Shown here piece by piece: positions 40,032 through 48,612 of a stretch of DNA of 64,000 nt. Source of the DNA: Burkholderiales bacterium (GTDB lineage Bacteria > Pseudomonadota > Gammaproteobacteria > Burkholderiales > Burkholderiaceae_C). The stretch covers positions 70,858 to 134,857 of the forward strand of contig JADJCH010000016.1 of assembly GCA_016703325.1 (NCBI GenBank), read 5' to 3'. The notes beneath the pieces are model-generated. The model was not told the DNA's origin, did no database searches, and was given only the letters and a program-made list of their open reading frames with translations. The translations under genes were made by a program, and so were the position numbers. Positions within the stretch are counted from its first letter, which is position 1; each line of letters opens with the position of its first letter.

Positions 40032-40531
40032 GCAGCCTCCTTCGAATGCAGCCAGGTCGACACCTCGGCCTGCAGTTGGATCAAAGGTGCCGTCGCATCC
40101 AGGCGCAGCACGCGCGGCTCGCCGATCGGCGGCTCCAGGGTGGCGAACTGGTTGTCCACCAGGCTGGGGGAGAAGAAATGCGCGGACCGTGCGGCGACCC
40201 GCGCCTGCGCCTCGGCCGGTGCAATCTCCAGGAAGGCGAAGCGCAGCGCAGGGACTGCCGTGCGCAGCCGCTCGCGGTAGGCGCGCCGCAGTGCCGAGCA
40301 AGTCAGCACGCAGCCCTGCGGGTGGGCGAGCAGCTGGTCGGCCAGGCGCTCCAGCCAGCCGGCGCGGTCGGCATCGGTCAGCGCGATGCCTTGGCGCATC
40401 TTCTCGCGGCTGGCCTCGCTGTGGTGGGCATCGCCCTCGACCAGCGGCAGCCCCTCGGCCGCGGCCACCGCCGCGGCCAGGCTGGACTTGCCGCAGCCGG
40501 ACACACCCATGATCACCAGGAAATCATTCAT
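40028..40531 (-). CDS. gntK: Gluconokinase
   Basis: A 167-residue kinase from ATG 40531. The P-loop GVSGCGKSS, GLPLVEGDAHHSEASREKMR, TDADRAGWLERL, CSALRRAYRERLR and SAHFFSPSLVDNQFATLEPP are diagnostic of GntK, which phosphorylates gluconate to 6-phosphogluconate with ATP. It is the first gene of the TRAP operon, separated from the LacI-family gene by 195 bases that contain two palindromic operators. Confidence 0.94.
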   Translation of the reverse strand: MNDFLVIMGVSGCGKSSLAAAVAAAEGLPLVEGDAHHSEASREKMRQGIALTDADRAGWLERLADQLLAHPQGCVLTCSALRRAYRERLRTAVPALRFAFLEIAPAEAQARVAARSAHFFSPSLVDNQFATLEPPIGEPRVLRLDATAPLIQLQAEVSTWLHSKEAA

Positions 40532-40536
40532 CGCTT

Positions 40537-40550
40537 GGACAGCGCTATCC
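40537..40550. promoter_or_regulatory. LacI-family operator 1
   Basis: GGACAGCGCTATCC is a near-perfect palindrome centred on GC (one mismatched pair) and lies six bases before the gntK start codon. It closely matches the second site at 40669. Confidence 0.65.
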
Positions 40551-40668
40551 GAAACAGTCAAAGAAAACGCCCTCGCGGCACGCCCGGTGAATGGTCCCGC
40601 CGCCGTGGGAAGATCCCGCTTTGGACACCGCCATCCCGAACCGACCGTCCCGCTGGACGAATGGATTT

Positions 40669-40682
40669 GGATAGCGCTATCC
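40669..40682. promoter_or_regulatory. LacI-family operator 2
   Basis: GGATAGCGCTATCC is a perfect 14-bp palindrome in the divergent gntK/lacI-type intergenic region, 132 bases from the first copy. The spacing is about 12.6 helical turns, compatible with DNA looping by a tetrameric regulator. Confidence 0.7.
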
Positions 40683-40726
40683 TACGCTGTGCAACTCCTC
40701 TGCCGATCCGTACAAACCCTTGACCC

Positions 40727-41792
40727 ATGACCGCCCCCAGCCCACCCCGCTCCCGCTCCACGGCCCGCTCCGCCGGTCGGGCCACCGGCCGCGTCACGCT
40801 GGCGGACGTCGCGCGGCTGGCCGAGGTCAGCCCGATCACCGTGTCGCGCGCCCTTCGTGGTGAACGTGCGGTGGACCCGGCGCTGATCGAGCGGGTCAAG
40901 GCCGCCGCCGACCGGCTGGGCTACGTGCCGGATCCGGCCGCGCGCGCCCTGGCCTCCCGGCGCAGCACGCACGTGGCGGTGCTGATTCCCGCGCTGTCGA
41001 ACGCACTGTTCGTCGATCTCCTGGAAGCCGTGCAGCGCTGCCTGCGCCCCGCGGGCTACCAGACGCTGATCGGCATCACCCACTACGACCCGGTCGAGGA
41101 GGAGCAACTGCTGCGCGAGCAACTGCAGCACCGCCCGGCCGGCCTGCTCGTCACCGGGCTGGACCACAGCGAGGCCACCCGCGCGCTGATCGCTGCCAGC
41201 GGCGTGCCCTGTGTGCACATGATGGAAACCAGCGACGCGCCGGGCGTTTACTCGGTCGGCCTGTCGCAGGAGGACGCCGGGGCGGCGATGACGCGCCACC
41301 TGCTGGCACGCGGGCGCCGGCGCATCGCCTTCGCTGCCGCGCAGCTGGACCCGCGCACGCTGCAGCGCCTGGCCGGCTGGCGTCCGCGAGATGGTCGCCA
41401 CCGGGTTGCACGATCCCTCGCTGGAGTGGCTGAACCCGGCGCCCTCGTCGCTGGCCGAAGGCGCGCGCCTGTTCGAGCAGATCGCTGCGCATCGCCCGAT
41501 GGACAAGCCGCCGGTGGACGCGATCTTCTTCTGCAACGACGACCTGGCTCAAGGCGCCCTGTTGGCCGCCCTGCGCAGCGGCGTGGCCGTGCCGCAGCAG
41601 ATCGCCATCGCCGGCTTCAACGACCTGACGGGCAGTGACCAGATGGTGCCGCCGTTGACCACGGTGCGCACCCCGCGCGCCGAGCTGGGGCGTGCCGCCG
41701 CCCAGATGCTGCTGGACCTGATGCGCGGCGAGGCACCGGTGCCGGCCAGCCTGGACCTGGGCTTCGAGCTGGTGTTGCGCGGCAGCAGCTGA
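40727..41792 (+). pseudogene. gntR: LacI-family transcriptional regulator (GntR-like), frameshifted
   Basis: From ATG 40727 the first frame gives a LacI-type helix-turn-helix (VTLADVARLAEVSPITVSRA), the hinge and the first part of the sugar-binding domain up to TLQRLAGWR. Near 41384 one extra base shifts the frame; the remainder (HDPSLEWLNPAPSSLAEGAR, DAIFFCNDDLAQGALLAALR, IAIAGFNDLTGSDQMVPPLT) continues in the next frame to 41792. The total length, 1066 bases, is one more than a multiple of three. Restored, it would be about 354 residues, the normal size. It is either a real loss-of-function mutation or an assembly error. It probably binds the two flanking palindromes and controls gntK and the TRAP genes. 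Confidence 0.85.
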
Positions 41793-41867
41793 GCCCTTGC
41801 GTCGGTCGCTGGCGCTGCCGGCCTGCGCCAGGCGCCAAAATGGCAAATCCACCTCCCGCGTTTCACC

Positions 41868-43229
41868 ATGCCGCTCGACCTGTCCATCCTGCCCGGCCGC
41901 CTGGCCTCCGCCTGCCACAGCGTCGAATGCGCGGTGGCCGACTTCTCATCGGTGGCGCGGGGCAAGGTGGTGGCGCGTGCCGACTTCGAGGCCCAGGGCG
42001 GCTGCCGGCTGCCGTCGGTGGTGTTGGGCGTCACGCTGACCGGCGGGGAACCGGAGGCGGTGTTCGGCCCGCTGCTGCCCACCGACTACCGGGACGTCCA
42101 CCTGCTGCCGGACCTGGCCACCGCCGTGCCGGTGCCCGGCCGCAGCGACCGCCTGAGCGTGATCTGCGAGCCTGCCGGTGAACTGCCCCGCCTGGGCCGG
42201 GAGCCGTTGGACGCCAGCCACCTGTCGCCCCGTGCGGCGCTGGGCCGGGTGCTGACCCGCCTGGCCGAAGCCGGCTTGCGCGCCACCGTGGCGCCGGAGC
42301 TGGAGTTCTTCCTGCTGGAGCGCACACCTCAGGGTGGGCTGCGACCGGCTGGCGTGCCCGGTGGCAGCGGCGCACGCGAACACGCGCTGGAGATCGCGTC
42401 GCTGGAGCGGGCGTCCCATTTCGCCGCCTATTTCGACGCCCTGTTCGAGGCCTGCGCGCTGCAGCGCATCCCGGTGACCGGCTTCGGGCACGAGTCCGCC
42501 ACCGGCCAGTACGAGGTCAACTTCGCGCCCGGCGATCCGCTCGCCCAGGCCGACGCGGTGTGGCGCTTCAAACGCCTGGCACGGCAGACGGCGGTGCAGC
42601 AGGGCTTCCTGGCCAGCTTCATCGCCAAGCCCTTTCCGGAGCAGCCCGGCACCGGCCTGCACTGGCATGCCAGCCTGCAGCACCTGGGCGGGCCGCGCGA
42701 CGGCGCCAATGCCTTCGCCGACGAATCGGGTGAGGACACCCCCCGGTTGGCCCATTTCATCGGCGGGCTGCAGGCCCATGCGCCCGCCTCGCTGGCGCTG
42801 CTGGCGCCCTGGGCGCATTCTTTCGAGCGGCTGCGCCGCGCCGATGCGTCTCCCACCGACGCGAGCTGGGGTGAGGACGACCGCGGCGTGGCCTTCCGCC
42901 TGCCGGCGGCCAGTGCCGCGAACCGCCGCATCGAGCACCGCCTGCCCGGCGGCGACGCCAGCCCGTACCTGACCCTGGCGGTGCTGCTGGGCAGCGGCCT
43001 GCTTGGCATGGAAGCCGGCCTGCCCCGGCTGGACCCCGCGCAGCAGTTGCCGACCGACCTGCCGCAGGCGCTCACGGCGCTGGAGGGAAGCAGCGATCTG
43101 CGCGGCCTGCTGGGTGAGCCGCTGGTGGCTCTGTACGTGGCGCAGAAACGCCACGAGCTGCAGGAGCGCGCGGCTTTGGCCGATCCGCGGCGCGACTGGG
43201 ACCTGCGGCACCTGGTCGAGCTGGCCTGA
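41868..43229 (+). CDS. Glutamine synthetase-like ligase (gamma-glutamyl-polyamine synthetase type)
   Basis: A 453-residue protein from ATG 41868. GS motifs are present: the APELEFFLLE glutamate ligands, GFGHESATGQYEVNFAPGDP, the ATP/metal segment GTGLHWHASLQHL, and AANRRIEHRLPGGDASPYLT, corresponding to the Arg-rich active-site loop. Length and divergence from GlnA (no adenylylation-site Tyr region) place it with PuuA/GlnA3-like gamma-glutamyl ligases, which couple glutamate to amines. The substrate is uncertain. It stands alone, 75 bases after the frameshifted regulator. Confidence 0.88.
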   Translation: MPLDLSILPGRLASACHSVECAVADFSSVARGKVVARADFEAQGGCRLPSVVLGVTLTGGEPEAVFGPLLPTDYRDVHLLPDLATAVPVPGRSDRLSVICEPAGELPRLGREPLDASHLSPRAALGRVLTRLAEAGLRATVAPELEFFLLERTPQGGLRPAGVPGGSGAREHALEIASLERASHFAAYFDALFEACALQRIPVTGFGHESATGQYEVNFAPGDPLAQADAVWRFKRLARQTAVQQGFLASFIAKPFPEQPGTGLHWHASLQHLGGPRDGANAFADESGEDTPRLAHFIGGLQAHAPASLALLAPWAHSFERLRRADASPTDASWGEDDRGVAFRLPAASAANRRIEHRLPGGDASPYLTLAVLLGSGLLGMEAGLPRLDPAQQLPTDLPQALTALEGSSDLRGLLGEPLVALYVAQKRHELQERAALADPRRDWDLRHLVELA

Positions 43230-43261
43230 CGCTCAGCAGCGGGTCTGGGGCGCTGCCTCCT

Positions 43262-44326
43262 TTACCGCACCCCGGCGGCGGCCAGCCGCACCAGCCCGAG
43301 CAGCGCATCGATGTTCGGCGTCGGCAGGCCCAGGTGGCGGCCGATCTCACTGACCGCGCCCACCAGGGCGTCGATCTCCATCGGCCGCCCGGCTTCGTAG
43401 TCCTGCAGCATCGAAGTCTTGAAGGCGCCGATCTTGCGGGTCATCTGATGGCGCTCCTCCGGGTCCTGGTCGATCGGGCAGCCGAAGGTCTTGCCCAGGG
43501 CCTGGGCCTCGCGCATCAGGGTGCTGGCCCAGGCGCGGGTGAGCGGCTCGTCGAGGATGCGGTCCAGCGTCGCACGGGTGAGCACGGAGATCGGGTTCAT
43601 GCTCATGTTGCCCCAGAGCTTGTACCAGACCTCGCGCTGGATCTGCGGTGACACGCTGGCGGCAAAACCGGCGCGCTGCAGCAGGTCGGCCAGGGCGGCC
43701 AGGCGCTCGGGCGACTGCGGATCGTCCGCGCCGGACAAGGCCGGGGCCGCGGCATCGCCTGCCACCCGAGCAGGCCCGAAGGGATCGCCCAGAATCAGGC
43801 CGTTGCCCATGCCGTGGCGCAAGTGCGCCGGGCCCAGGTTGCTGCAGCCCAGGTGCACCACGCAGCCGATGACGTGGCGGGTCGGAATCGCCGCTCGGAC
43901 CCCGTCGCCAGGGTCCACGCTCGCCAGGCGCAGGCCCTGGCAGGGGCCGGGTTGACCGTCGAAGAACCACCAGGGCACGCCGTTCATTGCCACCACCACC
44001 TGGGTGCGCGGACCGATCAGCCTGGAGACTGCTGGCGCGACGGCGGCCAGAGCGGGCGCCTTGACGGCGACGATCACCACGTCCTGCACACCCAGCGCAG
44101 CGGGGTCGGACTCGGCTCGGGGGTGCACGACGATCGGTGCCGCTTCAGGCGCGGAAGCCTCGTCGATGCGCAGGCCGCGCTCACGCAGGGCGGCGAGCGT
44201 CTCGCCGCGCGCCAGGACGCTGACCTCGGCCTCGGTGGCGGGGATGCGCTGGGCGATCCAGCCGGCGATCAGGCCGCCGATGGCGCCGGCGCCGACGATG
44301 CAGATCTTCTGGGGGGAATGGGTCAT
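43262..44326 (-). CDS. 2-dehydropantoate 2-reductase family protein (PanE/ApbA-like)
   Basis: A 354-residue NADP-dependent reductase from ATG 44326. It shows an N-terminal Rossmann motif IVGAGAIGG, VQDVVIVAVKAPALAAVAPA, QVVVAMNGVPWWFFDG, and the C-terminal dimer domain REVWYKLWGNMSMNPISVLT with the conserved Lys and Asn, ending in RPMEIDALVGAVSEIGRHLG. It lies last in the row of hpa genes, after the class II aldolase. Given this context it may reduce a pathway 2-keto acid rather than ketopantoate; that is inference. Confidence 0.87.
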   Translation of the reverse strand: MTHSPQKICIVGAGAIGGLIAGWIAQRIPATEAEVSVLARGETLAALRERGLRIDEASAPEAAPIVVHPRAESDPAALGVQDVVIVAVKAPALAAVAPAVSRLIGPRTQVVVAMNGVPWWFFDGQPGPCQGLRLASVDPGDGVRAAIPTRHVIGCVVHLGCSNLGPAHLRHGMGNGLILGDPFGPARVAGDAAAPALSGADDPQSPERLAALADLLQRAGFAASVSPQIQREVWYKLWGNMSMNPISVLTRATLDRILDEPLTRAWASTLMREAQALGKTFGCPIDQDPEERHQMTRKIGAFKTSMLQDYEAGRPMEIDALVGAVSEIGRHLGLPTPNIDALLGLVRLAAAGVR

Positions 44327-44372
44327 GTCAGGGTCTCCTGCGCCGGATCATGCCTGCTGGCCCCCACCCCAA

Positions 44373-44445
44373 CCCCTCCCCCACGAGGGGGGAGGGGCTC
44401 CCGGCAAGCTGTGCCTTGCTCCCCTCTCCCACCTTGGGAGAGGGG
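44373..44445. repeat. Pair of C/G-rich hairpin repeats (dispersed intergenic element)
   Basis: CCCCTCCCCC-ACGA-GGGGGGAGGGG (44373-44397) and CCCCTCTCCC-ACCTT-GGGAGAGGGG (44421-44445) are two near-perfect hairpins 23 bases apart, filling most of the gap between the aldolase and PanE-like genes. Elements of this type are scattered in Burkholderiales and Xanthomonadales intergenic DNA. Confidence 0.75.
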
Positions 44446-44465
44446 CCGGGGGTGAGGGGATCTCT

Positions 44466-45239
44466 TCAACTCCGATAACCCGGATCGATCCCGTCCACGA
44501 TGCGCTGCAGCGCGGCAAAGCTGTCCGCTCCGGCGCCAAACTTGGGGTTGAAGTTCAGCGAGTCGGCCACGCAGCGCTCCAGCACCGGTACGGGGATCGG
44601 CCGCAGGGCGCCGCCCATCGATTGCGCGGCCAGCTGCACCTCGCAGGCGCGCTGCACCAGCCACATCAGCGACAGGGCGTGCGGCAGGGTCTGGCCGATC
44701 ACCACCGGGCCGTGGTTGCGCAGCAGCAGCACACGCTTGTCACCGGCGCTGTCGAGGATGCGGCTGCCCTCGTCGGCGCGCACGGTGATGCCCTCGAAGT
44801 CGTGGTACGCCACCTGGCCCCAGAGCTGCGCGGAGTAGAAGTTGGTGTACGACAGGCCCTCTTCCAGGCAGCACACCGCCAGCGTCGGCGTGGTGTGCAC
44901 GTGCATGACGCAGTGCGCGTTCGGCACCTGCGCGTGGATCTGGCCGTGGAAGGTCACGCCGGCCGGGTTGATCGGCCAGTCGGAGGGGCCAACGATGCGG
45001 CCCTCTCGGTCCACCTTGACCAGGTTGGAGGCGCGCACCTCTCGGTAGTGCAGGCCGAAGGGGTTGATCAGGTAGCAGCCCGCGTCGCCCTCCGGGCCGG
45101 GCACGCGCAGCGAGATGTGGTTGTAGATCAGCTCCGTCCAGCCCAGGTGGGCAAAGATGCGGTAACAGGCGGCGAGCTGCACGCGCGCGTCCCACTCCTC
45201 TGGGCTGAAACGTTCGGGGCGGATGAAGGCAGCGGTCAT
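44466..45239 (-). CDS. Class II aldolase/adducin family protein
   Basis: A 257-residue protein from ATG 45239, preceded by AGGAG. It has class II aldolase features: ACYRIFAHLGWTELIYNHIS, GLHYREVRASNLVKVDREGR, the metal-binding HVHTTPTLA, and LLLRNHGPVVIGQTL with a further His. Family members include fuculose-1-phosphate aldolases and decarboxylases. It is 46 bases downstream of hpaI, so it may belong to the aromatic operon; its substrate is unknown. Confidence 0.88.
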   Translation of the reverse strand: MTAAFIRPERFSPEEWDARVQLAACYRIFAHLGWTELIYNHISLRVPGPEGDAGCYLINPFGLHYREVRASNLVKVDREGRIVGPSDWPINPAGVTFHGQIHAQVPNAHCVMHVHTTPTLAVCCLEEGLSYTNFYSAQLWGQVAYHDFEGITVRADEGSRILDSAGDKRVLLLRNHGPVVIGQTLPHALSLMWLVQRACEVQLAAQSMGGALRPIPVPVLERCVADSLNFNPKFGAGADSFAALQRIVDGIDPGYRS

Positions 45240-45285
45240 CGGGGTGTCTCCTCGGTCGGTTCTTGACGTCCGGTTCGGGCCGGTC

Positions 45286-46056
45286 TCAGGTCTTCTTGAA
45301 CAGCGCCAGCCGCTCGCGGGCGTTCTGCACCAGCATGCTGGTGTCCACCCCCACGGCGACGAAGAGTGCACCGGCGTCCAGGTAACGCTGCGCCAGCGCC
45401 GGGTCCACCGCCAGCACGCCCGGCGCCTTGCCGGCGGCGCGCACGGTGGCGATGCCCTCCAGGATGGCGCGCTGCACCTCCGGGTGGCCGGGCTGGCCGA
45501 TCAGCCCCATCGAGGCGGACAGGTCGGCCGGGCCGAAGAACACGCCGTCCACACCCTCCACTGCCGCGATGGCGGCGAGATTGGTCATCGCCGTCGTCGT
45601 CTCGGCCTGCACCAGCAGGCACATCTGCTCGTTGGCGGCCTTCAGGTAGCCGTCCACCTGGTTCCAGCGCGAGGCCCGCGCCAGCGCCGCACCCACGCCG
45701 CGGATGCCCTCGGGCGGGTAGCGCATGGCCTGCACCATCTGCTCGGCCTGCTCGGCGCTGTCGATCACCGGCACCAGCAGGGTCATCGCGCCGATGTCGG
45801 TGAGCTGCTTGACCAGCGCCACATCGGCCTGCACCGGCCGCACCACCGGGTGCACCGGGTAGGGCGCCACCGCGCGCAGCTGCTGCAGCACCTGGCGCAG
45901 GTCGTTGGGGGCGTGCTCGCCGTCGATCAGCAGCCAGTCGTAGCCGACCAGCGCCAGCGACTCGGCCACGTTCGGGTCGGTGAACCCGAGCCAGAACCCG
46001 ATCTGGGCCTGGCCGGCGCGCAGCGCATCGCGGAAGGTGTTGCGGGGGATCTGCAT
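45286..46056 (-). CDS. hpaI: 4-hydroxy-2-oxoheptanedioate aldolase
   Basis: A 256-residue class II pyruvate aldolase from ATG 46056. Motifs: GFWLGFTDPNVAESLALVGY, DWLLIDGEHAPND, PVVRPVQADVALVKQLTDIG, LVQAETTTAM and VDGVFFGPADLSASMGLIGQ. HpaI splits 4-hydroxy-2-oxoheptane-1,7-dioate to pyruvate and succinate semialdehyde, the last step of homoprotocatechuate meta-cleavage. It starts 13 bases after hpaH. Confidence 0.95.
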   Translation of the reverse strand: MQIPRNTFRDALRAGQAQIGFWLGFTDPNVAESLALVGYDWLLIDGEHAPNDLRQVLQQLRAVAPYPVHPVVRPVQADVALVKQLTDIGAMTLLVPVIDSAEQAEQMVQAMRYPPEGIRGVGAALARASRWNQVDGYLKAANEQMCLLVQAETTTAMTNLAAIAAVEGVDGVFFGPADLSASMGLIGQPGHPEVQRAILEGIATVRAAGKAPGVLAVDPALAQRYLDAGALFVAVGVDTSMLVQNARERLALFKKT

Positions 46057-46069
46057 GGCGCGTCTCCGA

Positions 46070-46873
46070 TCAGGCGAAGCGGAAGGCGATTGCGCCCAGC
46101 GGGCCGTAGTCGACATGGAAGGTGTCACCGCGCGCGGCCGGCGTGGGCCGGGTGAAGGAGCCGGCCAGCACCACGTCGCCCGCGTGGAGCTGCTCGCCGT
46201 AGGGCGCGATCTTGTTGCCCAGCCAGGCCACGCCGGTGGCGGGGTGGTTGAGCACCGCGGCGGCCAGGCCGGTTTCCTCGATCACGCCGTTCTTGAACAG
46301 CATCGCGCCGACCCAGCGCAGGTCCAGCGCGTCGGGCTTCACCGGCCGCCCGCCCAGCACGATGCCGGCGTTGGCGGCGAAGTCGCTGATGGTGTCGAAC
46401 ACCTTGCGCATCACCTTGGTGTCGCGGTCGAACTGCTCGATGCGCGAGTCGATGATCTCCACCGCCGGGGTCACGTACTCGGTGGCGGCCAGCACGTCGA
46501 ACATCGTCAGGCCCGGGCCCTTCAGCGGACGGCCGAGGATGAAGGCCAGCTCCACCTCCACGCGCGGGGCGATGAAGCGGTCAAACGGCAGGTCCGACCC
46601 CGTCTCGAAGAACATGTCGTCCATCAGCGGGGCGTAGTCCGGCTCGGTGATCTGGCTGGAGATCTGCATCGCCCGCGAGGTCAGGCCGATCTTGCGGCCT
46701 TTGATGACGCGACCGTCGGCCTGCTCCAGCTTCACCCACTCGCGCTGGATGGCGTAGCCGTCCTCGATGGTCATGCCGGGGTGCAGCTTCGAGAAGTGGC
46801 GCAGCTGCGTGCGGGACTTGCGCGCCTCGTAGAGCTGGCGGGCGAGCTGTTGGATCAGGGCAGGTTCCAGCAT
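46070..46873 (-). CDS. hpaH: 2-oxo-hept-4-ene-1,7-dioate hydratase
   Basis: A 267-residue hydratase of the MhpD/FAH type from ATG 46873. Motifs: IEDGYAIQREWVKLEQADGR, KIGLTSRAMQ, APRVEVELAFILGRPL (metal-binding E-x-E), VTPAVEIIDSRI and AGDVVLAGSFTRP. It hydrates the dienoate formed after decarboxylation, feeding HpaI. Normal length. Confidence 0.95.
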   Translation of the reverse strand: MLEPALIQQLARQLYEARKSRTQLRHFSKLHPGMTIEDGYAIQREWVKLEQADGRVIKGRKIGLTSRAMQISSQITEPDYAPLMDDMFFETGSDLPFDRFIAPRVEVELAFILGRPLKGPGLTMFDVLAATEYVTPAVEIIDSRIEQFDRDTKVMRKVFDTISDFAANAGIVLGGRPVKPDALDLRWVGAMLFKNGVIEETGLAAAVLNHPATGVAWLGNKIAPYGEQLHAGDVVLAGSFTRPTPAARGDTFHVDYGPLGAIAFRFA

Positions 46874-46927
46874 GGGGTCAGGTCTTGTCTTTTGCCTCGA
46901 TCCCGCTGGGGAGCCGAGGCGGGTGGA

Positions 46928-47374
46928 TCAGTTCTTTCGGAACAGCGGATGCAGCGAGCTGTTCTTGGCGTCGAAGACCTCCGGGCCTTCGTCGATCTGC
47001 AGCGTCACGCCGATCGGGCGGCTGGCGAGCTGGCTGGCGAAGTGCGCCTGGCAAACCGCCTCCAGCGCCCGGCCCACGCCCTGCTGCACCGCCGCGGAGC
47101 GGCCCCGCGCCATGCGCAGGTTCAGGTAGACGAAGGCGTACTCGCCCGGCACTCCCGCCGCACGCCCCGCCGCCCCACCGTCGGCCACCGCGAAGTGCGC
47201 AGCCGGGTAGGCCAGCACGCGCACTCCGCCGGGCGGGAAGACGTGGCCTCCCGCCTCGTCGCGCTGAGCGAGCATCTCGCCGGCCAGGCTGCGGCACAGC
47301 GCGGACAGGTCCGTGCCGCCCTGGTCGGCGGGGGCATCGAGGTTGGCGGTGTAGAGGATGACGAGGTGGGGCAT
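46928..47374 (-). CDS. hpaF: 5-carboxymethyl-2-hydroxymuconate delta-isomerase
   Basis: A 148-residue protein from ATG 47374. MPHLVILYTANL provides the N-terminal catalytic proline of the tautomerase superfamily; FVYLNLRMARGRSAAVQQGV and LQIDEGPEVFDAKNSSLHPL match HpaF/HpcD. It isomerises 5-carboxymethyl-2-hydroxymuconate. It is somewhat longer than the usual ~126 residues because of a Gly/Ala-rich insert near residues 50-75. Confidence 0.9.
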   Translation of the reverse strand: MPHLVILYTANLDAPADQGGTDLSALCRSLAGEMLAQRDEAGGHVFPPGGVRVLAYPAAHFAVADGGAAGRAAGVPGEYAFVYLNLRMARGRSAAVQQGVGRALEAVCQAHFASQLASRPIGVTLQIDEGPEVFDAKNSSLHPLFRKN

Positions 47375-47470
47375 GGTCGGGTCCGTCGTTCAGGCCTTGA
47401 AGCAGCCAACATGCTGCCTCAGAACGCCTTCGCTGCGCAGCACCGCGGAACCGGCTTCGCCGGGCCGCTG

Positions 47471-47508
47471 GTTGCGCCCCCTTGAGGGGGAGCGGCGTCA
47501 GCCGCAAC
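47471..47508. repeat. Nested inverted repeat (dispersed CCCCCTTGAGGGGG element)
   Basis: CCCCCTTGAGGGGG (47477-47490) is followed by GCGGC-GTCA-GCCGC (47492-47505), and the pair is enclosed by GTTGCG and CGCAAC arms. The element lies in the 148-base gap between hpaD and hpaF; such units are widespread between genes in Burkholderiales. Nothing else is seen in that gap. Confidence 0.65.
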
Positions 47509-47522
47509 GGGGGTGGGCAATG

Positions 47523-48446
47523 TCACAGCCGGGGGAAGGCGCGGTACTGCTCGGCCGCGGAAGCCTGGGCCGCCGGAATCGCCTTCCCACTCACCGGCGT
47601 GACCGGGAAGACCGCGTTGAGCTGGCCGGTGCCCGAGGCGCCGAAATAGGGCGTGATGACCTCTGCCTTGCCTTCGTACTCGGACCAGCCGAGGGCGCCC
47701 AGCATCATCGCGGTGTCGTGCATCATCCCTTCGCCGTGGCCCTTGACGGCGTACTCGGGCAGCATCTCGCAGAAGTCCTTCCACTGGCCGGCCTCCCACA
47801 TCTCGAGCACGCGGCGGTCGAGCTGCTCCAGGAAGGGGCTCCAGATCCGAAACGCGTACTCCGGCGCCAGGCCGTTCTGGGCGAACCGGTGGCTCAGCGA
47901 GCCGCTGGCCAGAAAGGCCACGGTGCCGTCGTAGTGCTCTTCCACGGCACGGCGCATCGCCCAGCCCAGCCGCGCGCTGTCATTGAGGTAGTGCACCGTG
48001 CACAGCGCGGACACCGAGATGGCCTTGAAGTGCTGGTCGGCGTTCATGTAGCGCATCGGCACCAGGGTGCCGTACTCCGGGTCCAGCGTGGTGGCGTCGT
48101 GCGCCAGGGTCTCGACGCCGTACTCGCTGCAGACTTGGCCGAGCAGCTTGCCCAGCGCCGGGTTGCCCGGGCACTCGAAGGGCATGTTCGAGATGAAGTG
48201 CGGCAGCTCGTTGCTGGTGTACAGCCCCTTGAAGTGCGGCGCGCAGTTGATGTGATAGTTCGCGTTGACCAGCCAGTGGGTGTCGAACACGACGATGGTG
48301 TCCACGCCCAGCTCGCGGCAGCGCCGGCCGATCTCGATGTGGCCGTCGATGGCGTCCTGGCGCGAGCCCTGGCGTTCGCCAGGCAATTCGCTCAGGTACA
48401 TGGACGGGACGTGGGTGATCTTTCCGACGAGAGCAAGTTTGCCCAT
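47523..48446 (-). CDS. hpaD: 3,4-dihydroxyphenylacetate 2,3-dioxygenase
   Basis: A 307-residue class III extradiol dioxygenase from ATG 48446. MGKLALVGKITHVPSMYLSE holds the first iron-ligand His; VVFDTHWLVNANYHINCAPH the next; GSLSHRFAQNGLAPE and GHGEGMMHDTAMMLGALGW are typical of HpaD/HpcB. It opens the ring of homoprotocatechuate. The longer upstream frame lacks family similarity. Confidence 0.95.
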   Translation of the reverse strand: MGKLALVGKITHVPSMYLSELPGERQGSRQDAIDGHIEIGRRCRELGVDTIVVFDTHWLVNANYHINCAPHFKGLYTSNELPHFISNMPFECPGNPALGKLLGQVCSEYGVETLAHDATTLDPEYGTLVPMRYMNADQHFKAISVSALCTVHYLNDSARLGWAMRRAVEEHYDGTVAFLASGSLSHRFAQNGLAPEYAFRIWSPFLEQLDRRVLEMWEAGQWKDFCEMLPEYAVKGHGEGMMHDTAMMLGALGWSEYEGKAEVITPYFGASGTGQLNAVFPVTPVSGKAIPAAQASAAEQYRAFPRL

Positions 48447-48518
48447 GGTGTTGTCTCCAGTTGAATCGTGACGCTCGCAGGCACAGACGCGGGGGGCTCC
48501 CTTCCGCTCATGTCCCCC

Positions 48519-48540
48519 GGTCCGGGCGGGCGCCCGGACC
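48519..48540. repeat. Perfect inverted repeat between hpaE and hpaD
   Basis: The arms GGTCCGGGCG and CGCCCGGACC are separated by GG. It lies in the 166-base gap between hpaE and hpaD, could slow or partly end transcription from hpaE, and could equally be a dispersed repeat. No gene is seen in the gap. Confidence 0.5.
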
Positions 48541-48612
48541 TCCTCCTTTACTTCGCTCCACGGAGCCCCCCACATCTGCGCCTGGGGTGTTGGTTCTCGA
48601 ACAGTGCAGGCG

